A stretch of 48,680 nt of DNA from Acidimicrobiia bacterium (GCA_012960315.1 DUBN01000038.1:63647-112326), one strand, 5' to 3'. Shown: positions 31,188-39,966, numbered from the stretch's first letter. Notes: a model not told the origin generated them from the sequence alone. Made by a program: numbers and translations.

Positions 31188-31378
31188 TGTTCTCTGACCC
31201 AAAGTTGCACCAAAAAGAGCTTGATAGAACCCTGCTTTGGAGTTACGCGACTGGCAATCTGGTGAGTAAAGTGCCCTCTCAGCACCTGCGCGGCTTCCCC
31301 CGCGCTTTCGGGCAGGGTCGATCTTCGGGTCGAGCCGCCACCCCAGTTATTGAGGCACCGACCAGCAGGACACGATGA
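31187..31378 (+). CDS. Candidate small protein coupled between ctaB and the ctaD paralogue
   Basis: A 63-residue frame begins at ATG 31187 (GTG 31184 also possible), overlapping the ctaB stop as TGATG. It ends at a TGA that overlaps the next gene's ATG (ATGA, 31375-31378). Such precise overlaps at both ends are what a real translationally coupled gene shows here. The product is basic and polar, with no membrane helix: MFSDPKLHQKELDRTLLW at the start, then QHLRGFPRAFGQGRSSGRA. I recognise no family. Without it, 187 bases between ctaB and the next gene would be empty. Confidence 0.4.
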   Translation: MFSDPKLHQKELDRTLLWSYATGNLVSKVPSQHLRGFPRAFGQGRSSGRAATPVIEAPTSRTR

Positions 31379-33051
31379 GCGAAAACAGCACTGCAACAAC
31401 GTCTCGGGGGGTACCTGTCGAAGACCCGACGCCGTTTGGGTGGTTAACCACCACGGACCACAAACGAATTGGACGGTTGTTCATCGTCAGCTCCATGCTG
31501 TTTCTAGTCGTAGGTATCTTCCTTGACTTGTTGGTCAGATTGGATCTGACATCAGCTACGGATTTTGTGAGTCTTGGGAGAGACGGTTTCGCCCAGGGCT
31601 TTACATTTTCTCGCGAAGCTCTAACGCTTCTATTCCTGATCCCGGCCTTCCTCGGCGTCGCCATCTACATGGTGCCTTTGCAGATTGGCGCGCCGAACCT
31701 TGCATTCCCCCGAGCCGCAACAGCGTCGTTCTGGGCATGGAAAGTATCTGCCGTTGTTCTAATTGGTGCGTATATCGGTAATGGTGGCCCCTATGGAGGC
31801 TGGGCAAACGGCGTCGATTTGCATTTGCTTGCATTGAGCGGCCTTGTCATATCGCTCTTACTTGGATCGATCGCCGTCGCTACAACGGTAATGACGATGC
31901 GATCGCCAGGGCTCTACCTCGACACGACCCCACCCTTTGCCTGGTCAGCTTTGGTGTCAGCATCAATGTTGGTTGTGAGCTTGCCAGTGCTACTTGGCCA
32001 AATAGGGATTCTCTATATCGACCACCGATACGGCCGGGTTTTTCTAGCTGGAAACTATGGAATCTGGGAACGGATCGACTGGATTCACCGCACGCCTCAG
32101 TTGTTTATTTACGTAGTCCCCATACTCGGCGTTACCGCTGAAATTGTTCTCGCTACGGCAAAACGCCGCGTCTTTGAACCCCTTGCGATGTATTTCACTC
32201 TTGGGCTCGTTGGTCTCTTTGGGTTCGGTGCTTGGGCCAACTTCTCAGTTACAGGCGAAGGCGCCGACATCATCGACGGCCTTGAAGGCGTTGTGTTGGT
32301 AGGCCTCTACGGGGGCGCCCTCCTCGGCACGGCCGGCCTTCTCGGTCTTCTGGGACTCGCTCTGATCCAAAACCGCAAAATGCCTAAAGTCTCCACCTCG
32401 CTTCTGGCGGCCCTAGGCGCTGGGACACTAATCCTCTTCGGAGCTCTGTACGGCCTGATTGGTGCGGCAACAGACTGGTTAGAAATCGCTGGACGTGGGA
32501 ACGACGGAAATCCTCAACTACGGATGACGACCTGGGTAACGGGACAACAATCCGTTCTGATATACGGTGCCGGACTCCTTGGACTTCTAGCCGCTATTCA
32601 TTGGTGGGCACCCAAAATCTGGGGCAGGCAACTAAACGATCTACTGGGCATACTCAACTTCGTTGTCATAGGCGTGGGAGCGCTACTGGCATTTCTTGGC
32701 CCAGCCTTGTCGGGGCTCTTCACTGAACAACCCGACTTTGTTTACGGAGATCCCAACGCAACTGCTATCTACGCGAGTTGGGTTGATGACACCGGCGCTG
32801 AGACTTTCAGCGCGATTGGTGTAGCAGGCGTAGTCATTCTCTTGGGAGGTGTTGGTCTGCTTTTGCTGAACCTGTTGATTTCAGTTGGTATGAAAAAAGG
32901 CATCGAGGCCGACGAAGATCCATGGGCAGCACAGTCGCCTGAATGGATGCTCCCTTCACCTCCACCAATTGGTGAACCAGATCAGTTGCCAACGCTTGTT
33001 TCGGGGACCCCGTTACTTGACGCCGCTGAAGCTGAGGAGGCGGCAGTTTGA
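31375..33051 (+). CDS. Haem-copper oxidase subunit I paralogue lacking all metal ligands
   Basis: A 558-residue, twelve-helix-like membrane protein homologous to ctaD (35641-37644) along its length: TTDHKRIG, YMVPLQIGAPNLAFPR, PQLFIYVVPILGVTAEI, WWAPKIWGRQLNDLLG and DPWAAQSPEWMLPSPPP. Yet every metal ligand is gone. The haem-a His of MHG is Ser79; GHPEVY reads RTPQLF (Thr240, Gln242, Phe244); the CuB His pair is Asn289-Phe290; AHFHY reads TGQQS (389-393). The K-channel Lys is also missing. It cannot bind haems or CuB in the normal way, but the frame is intact and membrane segments are kept, so it looks maintained. A structural, assembly or ion-conducting role is possible; the function is unknown. 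It sits between ctaB and the true oxidase genes. Confidence 0.88.
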   Translation: MSENSTATTSRGVPVEDPTPFGWLTTTDHKRIGRLFIVSSMLFLVVGIFLDLLVRLDLTSATDFVSLGRDGFAQGFTFSREALTLLFLIPAFLGVAIYMVPLQIGAPNLAFPRAATASFWAWKVSAVVLIGAYIGNGGPYGGWANGVDLHLLALSGLVISLLLGSIAVATTVMTMRSPGLYLDTTPPFAWSALVSASMLVVSLPVLLGQIGILYIDHRYGRVFLAGNYGIWERIDWIHRTPQLFIYVVPILGVTAEIVLATAKRRVFEPLAMYFTLGLVGLFGFGAWANFSVTGEGADIIDGLEGVVLVGLYGGALLGTAGLLGLLGLALIQNRKMPKVSTSLLAALGAGTLILFGALYGLIGAATDWLEIAGRGNDGNPQLRMTTWVTGQQSVLIYGAGLLGLLAAIHWWAPKIWGRQLNDLLGILNFVVIGVGALLAFLGPALSGLFTEQPDFVYGDPNATAIYASWVDDTGAETFSAIGVAGVVILLGGVGLLLLNLLISVGMKKGIEADEDPWAAQSPEWMLPSPPPIGEPDQLPTLVSGTPLLDAAEAEEAAV

Positions 33052-33644
33052 TGACTGACACCACCCCAACTTTGGCTTCAGGCGACCCCCAACGACCCCG
33101 AGCACAACTTGTGGCAACAGGTTTCGCGTGCGCGGCATGCTCCATGATGATGGCAGGAGCACTAGGGCTGTACATGGCTCGACGACACGCCTCTGGGCCG
33201 CACCCCGGCCATGATTGGCTCAATGGGTTAGCGGTACCCAATCCTCAGTTGGTGTACGCGTTACTCACTCTGGTTGCATCCATGGTGACGGCACACTGGG
33301 CCCTGTGGGCTAGCCGACGACGAGACAGCGCTCATGCCTGGACGGCGATCGCCACGACGCTTGTGTTAGGGCTGGGCTTCATCAACATGGTGATGTATAG
33401 CCTCAACCGTATGGGTCTGGAAATCGGAGCTGGGGAATACCAAAATCTTGCCTTCGCTACGACCGGGCTTGCCCTGGCGATTGTTGTTGTAGGACTCTTT
33501 TACCTGGGGCTGATGGGGCTCCGTTCGCTTGGAGGCAGTGTTGGACAGCAGGGGAGTACGGCGTTAGGAGCCGCAGTCTTCTTTTGGGATTTCGCAGTGC
33601 TGGCATGGGCTGTGACCTGGTACACCGTGTACGTGGTGAAGTAG
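33051..33644 (+). CDS. Divergent cytochrome oxidase subunit III-like membrane protein
   Basis: About 197 residues with five hydrophobic segments, like CtaE. The end FFWDFAVLAWAVTWYTVYVV aligns with YWHFVDIVWIVIFAVVYLI of the true subunit III (37637-38281), but the His and Glu residues typical of subunit III are mostly changed. It starts at ATG 33051 overlapping the stop of the subunit I paralogue (TGATG), or at TTG 33048, which is seven bases after GAGGAGG. The same GAGGAGG-TTG arrangement joins ctaD and ctaE, supporting duplication of an I-III gene pair. Function unknown. Confidence 0.7.
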   Translation: MTDTTPTLASGDPQRPRAQLVATGFACAACSMMMAGALGLYMARRHASGPHPGHDWLNGLAVPNPQLVYALLTLVASMVTAHWALWASRRRDSAHAWTAIATTLVLGLGFINMVMYSLNRMGLEIGAGEYQNLAFATTGLALAIVVVGLFYLGLMGLRSLGGSVGQQGSTALGAAVFFWDFAVLAWAVTWYTVYVVK

Positions 33645-33651
33645 GAGAACC

Positions 33652-34440
33652 ATGCTGGGCATAGCAAGTAGATACTTCGCCGGTCGTGTTGCCTTGACCA
33701 CCGCAGCAGCGGTGCTTCTTGGTCTCGTCACAGGCATGGACAACAACGGGCACATGGTCATGTTCGGCACGATTGTTTTGGGAACCGCTGCCGCAGCCTT
33801 TGCGCTTCTAGCAGGTCTCGCGTTGTCGGTTGGAGATGGCGATTCGATCGACCGTGATCGAGCTCACAACCATCCAGCCATCCCGGCATGGTGGCCCATC
33901 ATGGGTTCCCTGGGCTTAGGAATACTGATGGTTGGTCTCGTCACAGACGGATTTATCGCCATCGTGGGTATTTCTGCGATGCTCATCTCCGCTGTTGAGT
34001 GGACCTTTAGCTCATGGGCTGAGCACCTTTCGACAAACCAGGAAGCCAATTCAGTTGAACGCGACCGACTGTTAGCTCCATTTGAGATTCCCCTATACGG
34101 TGCACTCGCGATTGCTGTACCCGTCGTACTCATTTCCCGAATCCTGCTGACATCGAGCAAGAACGGTGCCAGCTTTTTCGCCATCATCGCTTCCGCCCTC
34201 ATCTTGGCTTTTGCCTTTCTTATCTATGCAAAACCTGAGTTACGCCGATCAGTGATCGCCTCATTCCTAGTGGTAGGAGGTCTCGCCCTCATCATCGGTG
34301 GCATCGCGGCAACCGCACGCGGTGAAAGGGACTTCGAGCATCACGGAGAAGAGGAAGATCACAGCGACTCCGACGACACTCACGGCTCGACGGATGAGCA
34401 CTCCGCTCCAGATCTTGACGCGCCGGTGGTGATCCAATGA
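33652..34440 (+). CDS. Uncharacterised membrane protein with acidic His-rich tail
   Basis: A 262-residue protein with about six to seven hydrophobic segments (roughly 12-28, 33-59, 82-118, 145-163, 171-193, 201-223). The segment AWWPIMGSLGLGILMVGLV resembles helices of small actinobacterial oxidase subunits. The tail from about 226 is rich in Asp, Glu and His (FEHHGEEEDHSDSDD) and might bind a metal. It starts behind AGGAG and overlaps ctaC as ATGA, so it belongs to the oxidase operon. I cannot assign it to a named family. Confidence 0.65.
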   Translation: MLGIASRYFAGRVALTTAAAVLLGLVTGMDNNGHMVMFGTIVLGTAAAAFALLAGLALSVGDGDSIDRDRAHNHPAIPAWWPIMGSLGLGILMVGLVTDGFIAIVGISAMLISAVEWTFSSWAEHLSTNQEANSVERDRLLAPFEIPLYGALAIAVPVVLISRILLTSSKNGASFFAIIASALILAFAFLIYAKPELRRSVIASFLVVGGLALIIGGIAATARGERDFEHHGEEEDHSDSDDTHGSTDEHSAPDLDAPVVIQ

Positions 34441-35606
34441 CCGCGACCAATACGAAACTAACTGAGGTAACGACAAACTCAATGACCACCAACCGCCCCA
34501 TTCTGTATCGAGCAGTTCGGCTCGGCGCTCTAGTTGCCCTAATCACAGCACTGACCTCATGTGCGACTGGGCGGATCGACCCAACTGATCCTGTTGGCGA
34601 AAATGCCAAACAAATCGATGCGATTATGCGGCTCTCGGGGTACCTCGCCGCAGCAGTGGGAATCTTCGTGGCGATCGCAGTGATCGTAGTCATCGTCAAA
34701 TTCAGGGCTCGACCTGATGATGACCCCGATGATCTTCCAGAACAAATTCATGGCAACAAAAAGGCTGAACTTACCTGGACGTTAATCCCGGTGGTGCTGC
34801 TGGTTTTTCTCACAGTTATCACCATCCCTGCAGTGTTCGATCTGAGCGCGAAAAGCGACGGGCGAACCATCAAAGTTGAAGGTCAGCAGTGGTGGTGGCA
34901 GTTCAGCTATGACATCGACGAAGACGGCACTCCCGACATCGTGACAGCGAACGACCTCGTGATCCCGATCGGCGAAGAAATCAACCTCGAAATTCTTTCA
35001 AACGACGTCATTCACTCTTTTTGGATTCCACAGTTGAACGGCAAAAAAGATGCTGTCCCCGGACGCGTTCATCATTGGCGGATTAGTTCCCCGGTGCCGG
35101 GAATCTTCTATGGAGAGTGCGTCGAGTTCTGTGGACTGAGCCATGCGAACATGCAGATGCGAACCGTAGCTCTAGAGCAAGATGACTACGATGCGTGGGT
35201 TGAGGACCAAATGAAAGCTTCGAGCGTCCCGACTGCCGCATCCGCGAAACGCGGATACGACCTTTTTGGTCGACATTGCATCAGCTGCCACGTCGTTAAC
35301 GGCGTGTATGAATCTGCGGCAAATGGCAACGCCAATCTCACCTCTGGATATGCGCCTAACCTGACACATCTAATGACCCGAACATCGTTTGCCGGTTCAG
35401 TCTTTGAGCTCTACAACGACGATGGTTCCCTAAACATTGCAGAGTTGCGTGAGTGGGTTCGGAATGCGCCCGCCCGGAAGCCTTCCCGCCCTGATAACCG
35501 TCAGGGCATGGTCTCATTTGCGGAGATTCTTAATGAGGCCGATCTTGATGACATCGTTACATACCTCAGTACGCTCGGTGGCCCCCCGCCACTGATGCCA
35601 AGTTGA
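34437..35606 (+). CDS. ctaC: Cytochrome c oxidase subunit II with fused cytochrome c (caa3 type)
   Basis: A 389-residue lipoprotein. The lipobox LTSC places the lipidated Cys at 42. Two membrane helices (about 66-88 and 113-135) are followed by the CuA domain: WWWQFSYD, His193 (VIHSFWIPQ) and GECVEFCGLSHANMQM with Cys228, Cys232, His236 and Met239. A cytochrome c domain follows, with CISCH at 281-285 and Met358 (RQGMVSF) as probable axial ligand. It takes electrons into CuA and on to CtaD. All ligands are present, in contrast to the upstream paralogues. Confidence 0.96.
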   Translation: MTATNTKLTEVTTNSMTTNRPILYRAVRLGALVALITALTSCATGRIDPTDPVGENAKQIDAIMRLSGYLAAAVGIFVAIAVIVVIVKFRARPDDDPDDLPEQIHGNKKAELTWTLIPVVLLVFLTVITIPAVFDLSAKSDGRTIKVEGQQWWWQFSYDIDEDGTPDIVTANDLVIPIGEEINLEILSNDVIHSFWIPQLNGKKDAVPGRVHHWRISSPVPGIFYGECVEFCGLSHANMQMRTVALEQDDYDAWVEDQMKASSVPTAASAKRGYDLFGRHCISCHVVNGVYESAANGNANLTSGYAPNLTHLMTRTSFAGSVFELYNDDGSLNIAELREWVRNAPARKPSRPDNRQGMVSFAEILNEADLDDIVTYLSTLGGPPPLMPS

Positions 35607-35640
35607 CCTGCCCGTCGCGGCTTTCAGGAGACCGAAACCT

Positions 35641-37644
35641 ATGGCCATGACCGAGGAACGACCCGAAGTCCTCGAACTTGAATCAGGCGAGACAACCCCC
35701 ACCACGGGCGTCTTCGCGCGTCCGACCAATGCCAGCGGTTGGCGTTCATGGTTCTTTACCGTTGATCACAAAAAAATTGGAATCATGTACGGCGCCGTCG
35801 CAATGTTTTGGTTTTTTTGGGGAGGAATCGAAGCACTTCTGATTAGGTTGCAGCTGTTTACCCCAAACGGCGACGTGTTGACCGCGGAACAGTACAACCA
35901 AATTTTCACGATGCATGGCACAACTATGGTGTTCCTCGTGATCATGCCGCTTGCAGCGGCGTTCGCTAACTACATGGTGCCCCTGCAAATCGGAGCCCGA
36001 GACGTTGCTTTCCCACGCATGAATGCTTTGGGCCTCTGGCTTTTTGTCTTCGGCGGAATTTTTCTAAATCTCAGCTGGTTCTTAGGTGGTGGTCCGGACG
36101 GTGGCTGGTTTGCCTACGCGCCTAATACTGGTGTTACTTATTCGCCCGGCACCGGCATGGATTTCTATACATTCGGGCTCCAAATAGCGGGCATCGCCTC
36201 CCTGGTAGGTTCGATCAATCTCATTGTGACGATCATCAATATGAGAGCGCCCGGAATGAGCATGCTCCGGATGCCCGTCTTCACATGGATGATTTTGGTA
36301 GTCCAGTTCTTGCTGCTCTTTGCCTTGCCGGTCATCACTGTTGCGCTGGTGCTCCTCAGCTTTGACCGGACCTTTGACGCCAACTTTTTCAACGTTGCCA
36401 TGGGCGCAGATCCGTTGCTTTGGCAGCATCTCTTTTGGATCTTTGGCCATCCAGAGGTCTACATCCTCATTCTCCCGTCATTTGGCATTGTCTCCGAAAC
36501 GTTGCCCGTGTTCTCACGGAAACCTCTTTTCGGTTATTCAGTCATCGTAATTTCAGGCGCGGCCATCGGGTTTATGGGCTGGGGTGTCTGGGCTCACCAC
36601 ATGTTCGTTTCTGGCCTCGGACCGGTCGGAGTAGCGGCTTTCTCCGCGACAACGATGTTCATCGCCGTACCGACTGGCGTCAAGATCTTGAACTGGATAG
36701 CAACAATGTGGGGCGGCAACATCCGATTCACATTGCCAATGATGTTCTCCGTATCGCTGGTTGCAATGTTCACAATCGGCGGGTTGTCGGGCGTGATGCA
36801 CGCGGTCGCACCCGCCGACACTCAACAAACCGACACCTACTTCATTGTCGCCCACTTCCACTACGTACTCTTCGGTGGCGCACTAATGGGGTTGTTTGCC
36901 GGGATGTATTACTGGTGGCCAAAAGCATTCGGCTACAAACTCAACGACGCGCTCGGCAAATGGCATTTCTGGTTCGTGCTCATTGGGTTCAACATGACGT
37001 TCGGCCCCATGCACATACTTGGGTTGCAAGGCATGGCGCGTCGACATAGCCGTTACGGACCTGAAGACGGTTTCGACTTTTGGAACGCCGTGGTAAGCAT
37101 CGGCGCTTTCGTGATCCTGATTGGCATGATTATCTTCGCGATTAACATTGTTCGGACATGGCTTGGCTATAAAGCGGGAACAGTTCCACAGGAGGGAGCC
37201 GATCCGTGGGACGGGAGGACCCTTGAATGGGCAATACCTTCACCCGCCCCTGAACACAACTTCGATTACGTCCCAGTGGTCACTGACCTTGACGATTTCT
37301 GGCACAAGAAATACCAGACAGATGGAACAGGCAAGCTCCGCAAAGTCGCAAATGGAAACGACATTGCTCAAAAGGGAGATCAACATCCCCACTTGCCTTC
37401 AGCGTCGTATTGGCCCATAGTCCTCGCCGCTGGGCTTCCTCTGATTGCGTTGGGGTTGATCTATAACCTCTGGCTTTCCGGGATTGGATTGTTGCTAATG
37501 CTTGGCTCTATGTTCGGATGGAGTCTGGAACCAGCTACTGATCCTGACGCCGGTCACGATGGACATGGAGATCATCAGGACCCGGATATAACTGATTCCG
37601 ATGGCAGCGACAACAACACAGCCGAGGAGGCCCCCGTTGGCTGA
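35641..37644 (+). CDS. ctaD: Cytochrome c oxidase subunit I
   Basis: A 667-residue catalytic subunit reducing O2 to water and pumping protons. All ligands are present: haem-a His92 (FTMHGTT) and His407; CuB His270 (GHPEVY, with the crosslinked Tyr274), His319 and His320; haem-a3 His405 (AHFHY). K-channel Lys348 (PTGVKI) and Glu272 place it in the A1 class. Two extra C-terminal helices (about 582-620) and an Asp/His-rich tail extend it beyond the usual 550 residues. It starts at ATG 35641 after CAGGAG. Its end overlaps ctaE. Confidence 0.97.
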   Translation: MAMTEERPEVLELESGETTPTTGVFARPTNASGWRSWFFTVDHKKIGIMYGAVAMFWFFWGGIEALLIRLQLFTPNGDVLTAEQYNQIFTMHGTTMVFLVIMPLAAAFANYMVPLQIGARDVAFPRMNALGLWLFVFGGIFLNLSWFLGGGPDGGWFAYAPNTGVTYSPGTGMDFYTFGLQIAGIASLVGSINLIVTIINMRAPGMSMLRMPVFTWMILVVQFLLLFALPVITVALVLLSFDRTFDANFFNVAMGADPLLWQHLFWIFGHPEVYILILPSFGIVSETLPVFSRKPLFGYSVIVISGAAIGFMGWGVWAHHMFVSGLGPVGVAAFSATTMFIAVPTGVKILNWIATMWGGNIRFTLPMMFSVSLVAMFTIGGLSGVMHAVAPADTQQTDTYFIVAHFHYVLFGGALMGLFAGMYYWWPKAFGYKLNDALGKWHFWFVLIGFNMTFGPMHILGLQGMARRHSRYGPEDGFDFWNAVVSIGAFVILIGMIIFAINIVRTWLGYKAGTVPQEGADPWDGRTLEWAIPSPAPEHNFDYVPVVTDLDDFWHKKYQTDGTGKLRKVANGNDIAQKGDQHPHLPSASYWPIVLAAGLPLIALGLIYNLWLSGIGLLLMLGSMFGWSLEPATDPDAGHDGHGDHQDPDITDSDGSDNNTAEEAPVG

Positions 37645-38281
37645 TACTGCTGAGGCCGAGACCTCTGAACTGGCGTACGGCCCAACTGATTGGGACGACC
37701 ACCATCACCTGCCGACGAATACTGGGCTGACCAACGAAAAGGTCACAATGTGGGCCTTCTTGGGTTCAGATTGCCTCCTTTTTGGCGCCCTCATCTCGAC
37801 CTATTTGCTGTGCCGAAATCGAGTCGGCCCCGCAACCAAAGGCCCGACAGCGGCGGATCTCTTTGACATTCCGTTTACCTCGGTGAGCTCGTTTGTTCTT
37901 CTGATGAGTTCGCTAACCATGGTGCTGGCGGTGACCTCCATACAAAGAGCCGAGATGGAGCGATGCAAACTGTGGTTGCTAACCACCGCCGCGTTGGGCT
38001 CAATTTTTATTGCCGGCCAGGTCTACGAATTCACAGGTTTCTATCGAGAAGGCCTTGGTTTCACGACCAACATCTCCTCGTCTGCTTTCTTCACCCTCAC
38101 CGGCTTTCATGGGGTGCACGTTTCTCTGGGCATAGTCATGCTCGTGACTATGTGGGTACTTGTCACGCGGGGAAACTTAGGTCCCGAACGCGCTGAAACT
38201 ATTGAAATAATCGGCCTTTATTGGCACTTTGTTGACATCGTGTGGATTGTTATCTTCGCGGTCGTCTATTTGATTCCATAG
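37637..38281 (+). CDS. ctaE: Cytochrome c oxidase subunit III
   Basis: About 214 residues with five membrane helices. Features are KVTMWAFLGSDCLLFGALI, VYEFTGFYREGLGFTTNI, the GFHGVHVSLGI motif and the C-terminal GLYWHFVDIVWIVIF, all classical for subunit III. TTG 37637 is chosen as start because it lies six bases after GAGGAGG and overlaps the ctaD stop by eight bases; the longer frame from 37601 has no such support. Confidence 0.94.
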   Translation: MADTAEAETSELAYGPTDWDDHHHLPTNTGLTNEKVTMWAFLGSDCLLFGALISTYLLCRNRVGPATKGPTAADLFDIPFTSVSSFVLLMSSLTMVLAVTSIQRAEMERCKLWLLTTAALGSIFIAGQVYEFTGFYREGLGFTTNISSSAFFTLTGFHGVHVSLGIVMLVTMWVLVTRGNLGPERAETIEIIGLYWHFVDIVWIVIFAVVYLIP

Positions 38282-38294
38282 GAGCATTGGTCAT

Positions 38295-38648
38295 ATGAAC
38301 ACCGCCACCGTCTCCGAAGACGAGGGACACCAAGAACATTCTGAACATGGGTTGAGCGACTTTGGGTATATCAAGATCGCTGTCATTCTTGCCACCCTCA
38401 CAGCTGCCGAAGTGGCGACCTATTTTTTTGATTTTGGAGTCGTGGAAATCCCGTCGCTGCTCATACTTATGGTCGTCAAGTTTCAAATCGTTGTCTCGTA
38501 CTTCATGCATCTGAAGTTTGACAGCAAGGTATTCAGCTATCTGTTCGTGACGGGGCTGATACTCGCAATGATGGTGTTCGCCGCGATGGGGACTTCGATG
38601 GCGTTCTGGCAGAATCCCTCTGGATGCGACGCAAGCGCGTTCTGTTGA
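38295..38648 (+). CDS. ctaF: Cytochrome c oxidase subunit IV
   Basis: A 117-residue protein with three membrane helices after a polar, His-rich N-terminus. YIKIAVILATLTAAEVATYF and VVKFQIVVSYFMHLKFDSK are the prokaryotic COX4/CyoD-like pattern, with the conserved FMHLKFD between helices. It stabilises the oxidase complex. It follows ctaE by 13 bases and ends the operon. Confidence 0.9.
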   Translation: MNTATVSEDEGHQEHSEHGLSDFGYIKIAVILATLTAAEVATYFFDFGVVEIPSLLILMVVKFQIVVSYFMHLKFDSKVFSYLFVTGLILAMMVFAAMGTSMAFWQNPSGCDASAFC

Positions 38649-38715
38649 GCTGTCCACCCAAAGACTGCGAATATAGAATTTATGAAGAGCCCCGCACCCG
38701 GTAGCTTCGGTTGCT

Positions 38716-39966
38716 GTGATTGACCTTCGCCGCTTACGAGAAAGCGCTGATTACCGTGACGGCGCGATAAAAAAAGGCGCAGACCCTGAGCTGATCGACG
38801 CAGTTTTAGAGGCAGACGAACGTCGTAGATCAGCTATGCACGATGCCGAAGAGGCTCGCGCGGCGCAAAACGCTGCATCGAAGGAAATAGGTAGAGCCGA
38901 ACCAAACGAACGTGAATCAAAGATCGCTGAAGCGACTCGATTGAAGACGGAGTTAGACAAGCTCGAAGCTGCCGAGAACACAGCCTCCATGGAAGTCAAC
39001 GAACTAGCGCTCCAGATTCCTAATCCGGCACACAGTTCTGTGCCGCCGGGCGACGAAAATAATTTCGTAACAGAACGTGAGGTGGGTGAGCGGACGCCTC
39101 CGCCCCCCCATGATCACGCAGAATTGGGTGAACTTTTGGGGCTTGTCGACAGTGAACGAGCTGTCAGAAATAGCGGCAGCCGATTTGCATATCTCATGGG
39201 TCCCGCGGTTCGCGTTGAATTCGCACTCGTCCAGTTCGCTTTCGATCTACTAGAAAAACAGAGCTTTGTGCCGGTAGTGCCGCCTGTACTGGTTCGCGAA
39301 GAGATGATGATTGACGCCGGGTTCTTCCCGACAGACCGACACCAGGTCTACGAAATAGCGGGCGACGATCTGTTTCTCATTGGAACTTCTGAAGTCGCCC
39401 TCGCCGGCCTTCATCGGGGGGAACACCTCGAACGAGACTCCTTGCCCATCCGCTACGCAGGGTTTTCTTCTTGCTTTCGCCGCGAAGCGGGAACCTACGG
39501 GAAAGACACCCGCGGTATTTTCAGAGTTCACCAGTTCGACAAAGTCGAAATGTTCTCTTTTTGCGACCCTGAAAGCAGTTGGGATGAATTGGAAACCCTC
39601 CGATCTATACAGGAGGAAATTGTTGCGTCCCTCGAATTTCCCTACCGAGTAATCAACGTTGCGGCTGGTGATCTTGGCGCGGCCGCCGCCAAAAAATATG
39701 ACCTCGAAGTTTGGTTGCCGTCTGAAGGTGCCTACCGCGAAGTGACGTCTTGTTCCAATTACACGGATTATTCAGCCCGACGTATGGGTAGTCGGTATCG
39801 CGGCGATGGCACGGGCTTGCTCCACACTTTGAACGGCACCGCTTGCGCGATTTCTCGCACGCTCGTTTTTCTGATGGAAAATGGACAGCAAGCTGATGGC
39901 TCAGTCTCGATTCCAGAAGCGTTGAGGCCTTACACGGGTTTCGATTCCATACCGGGACCGTCTTGA
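38716..39966 (+). CDS. serS: Seryl-tRNA synthetase
   Basis: A 416-residue class II synthetase. The N-terminal coiled-coil arm that grips tRNA-Ser spans about 30-100. Motif 2 is FRREAGTYGKDTRGIFRVHQF and motif 3 is in TLNGTACAISRTLVFLMEN; the serine/ATP loop YREVTSCSNYTDYSARRMG is present. It starts at GTG 38716. The stop TGA is directly followed, base to base, by the stop of the convergent fluoride-channel gene. Confidence 0.96.
   Translation: MIDLRRLRESADYRDGAIKKGADPELIDAVLEADERRRSAMHDAEEARAAQNAASKEIGRAEPNERESKIAEATRLKTELDKLEAAENTASMEVNELALQIPNPAHSSVPPGDENNFVTEREVGERTPPPPHDHAELGELLGLVDSERAVRNSGSRFAYLMGPAVRVEFALVQFAFDLLEKQSFVPVVPPVLVREEMMIDAGFFPTDRHQVYEIAGDDLFLIGTSEVALAGLHRGEHLERDSLPIRYAGFSSCFRREAGTYGKDTRGIFRVHQFDKVEMFSFCDPESSWDELETLRSIQEEIVASLEFPYRVINVAAGDLGAAAAKKYDLEVWLPSEGAYREVTSCSNYTDYSARRMGSRYRGDGTGLLHTLNGTACAISRTLVFLMENGQQADGSVSIPEALRPYTGFDSIPGPS

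Noticed and set aside
31375-33051. Metal-free subunit I as a pseudogene
   Set aside because: No frameshift or stop, membrane helices and inter-ligand motifs are kept, and it is coupled to its neighbours.
36420-37049. Plus-strand 209-residue frame inside ctaD
   Set aside because: Arg/His-rich shadow in another frame of the conserved ctaD gene.
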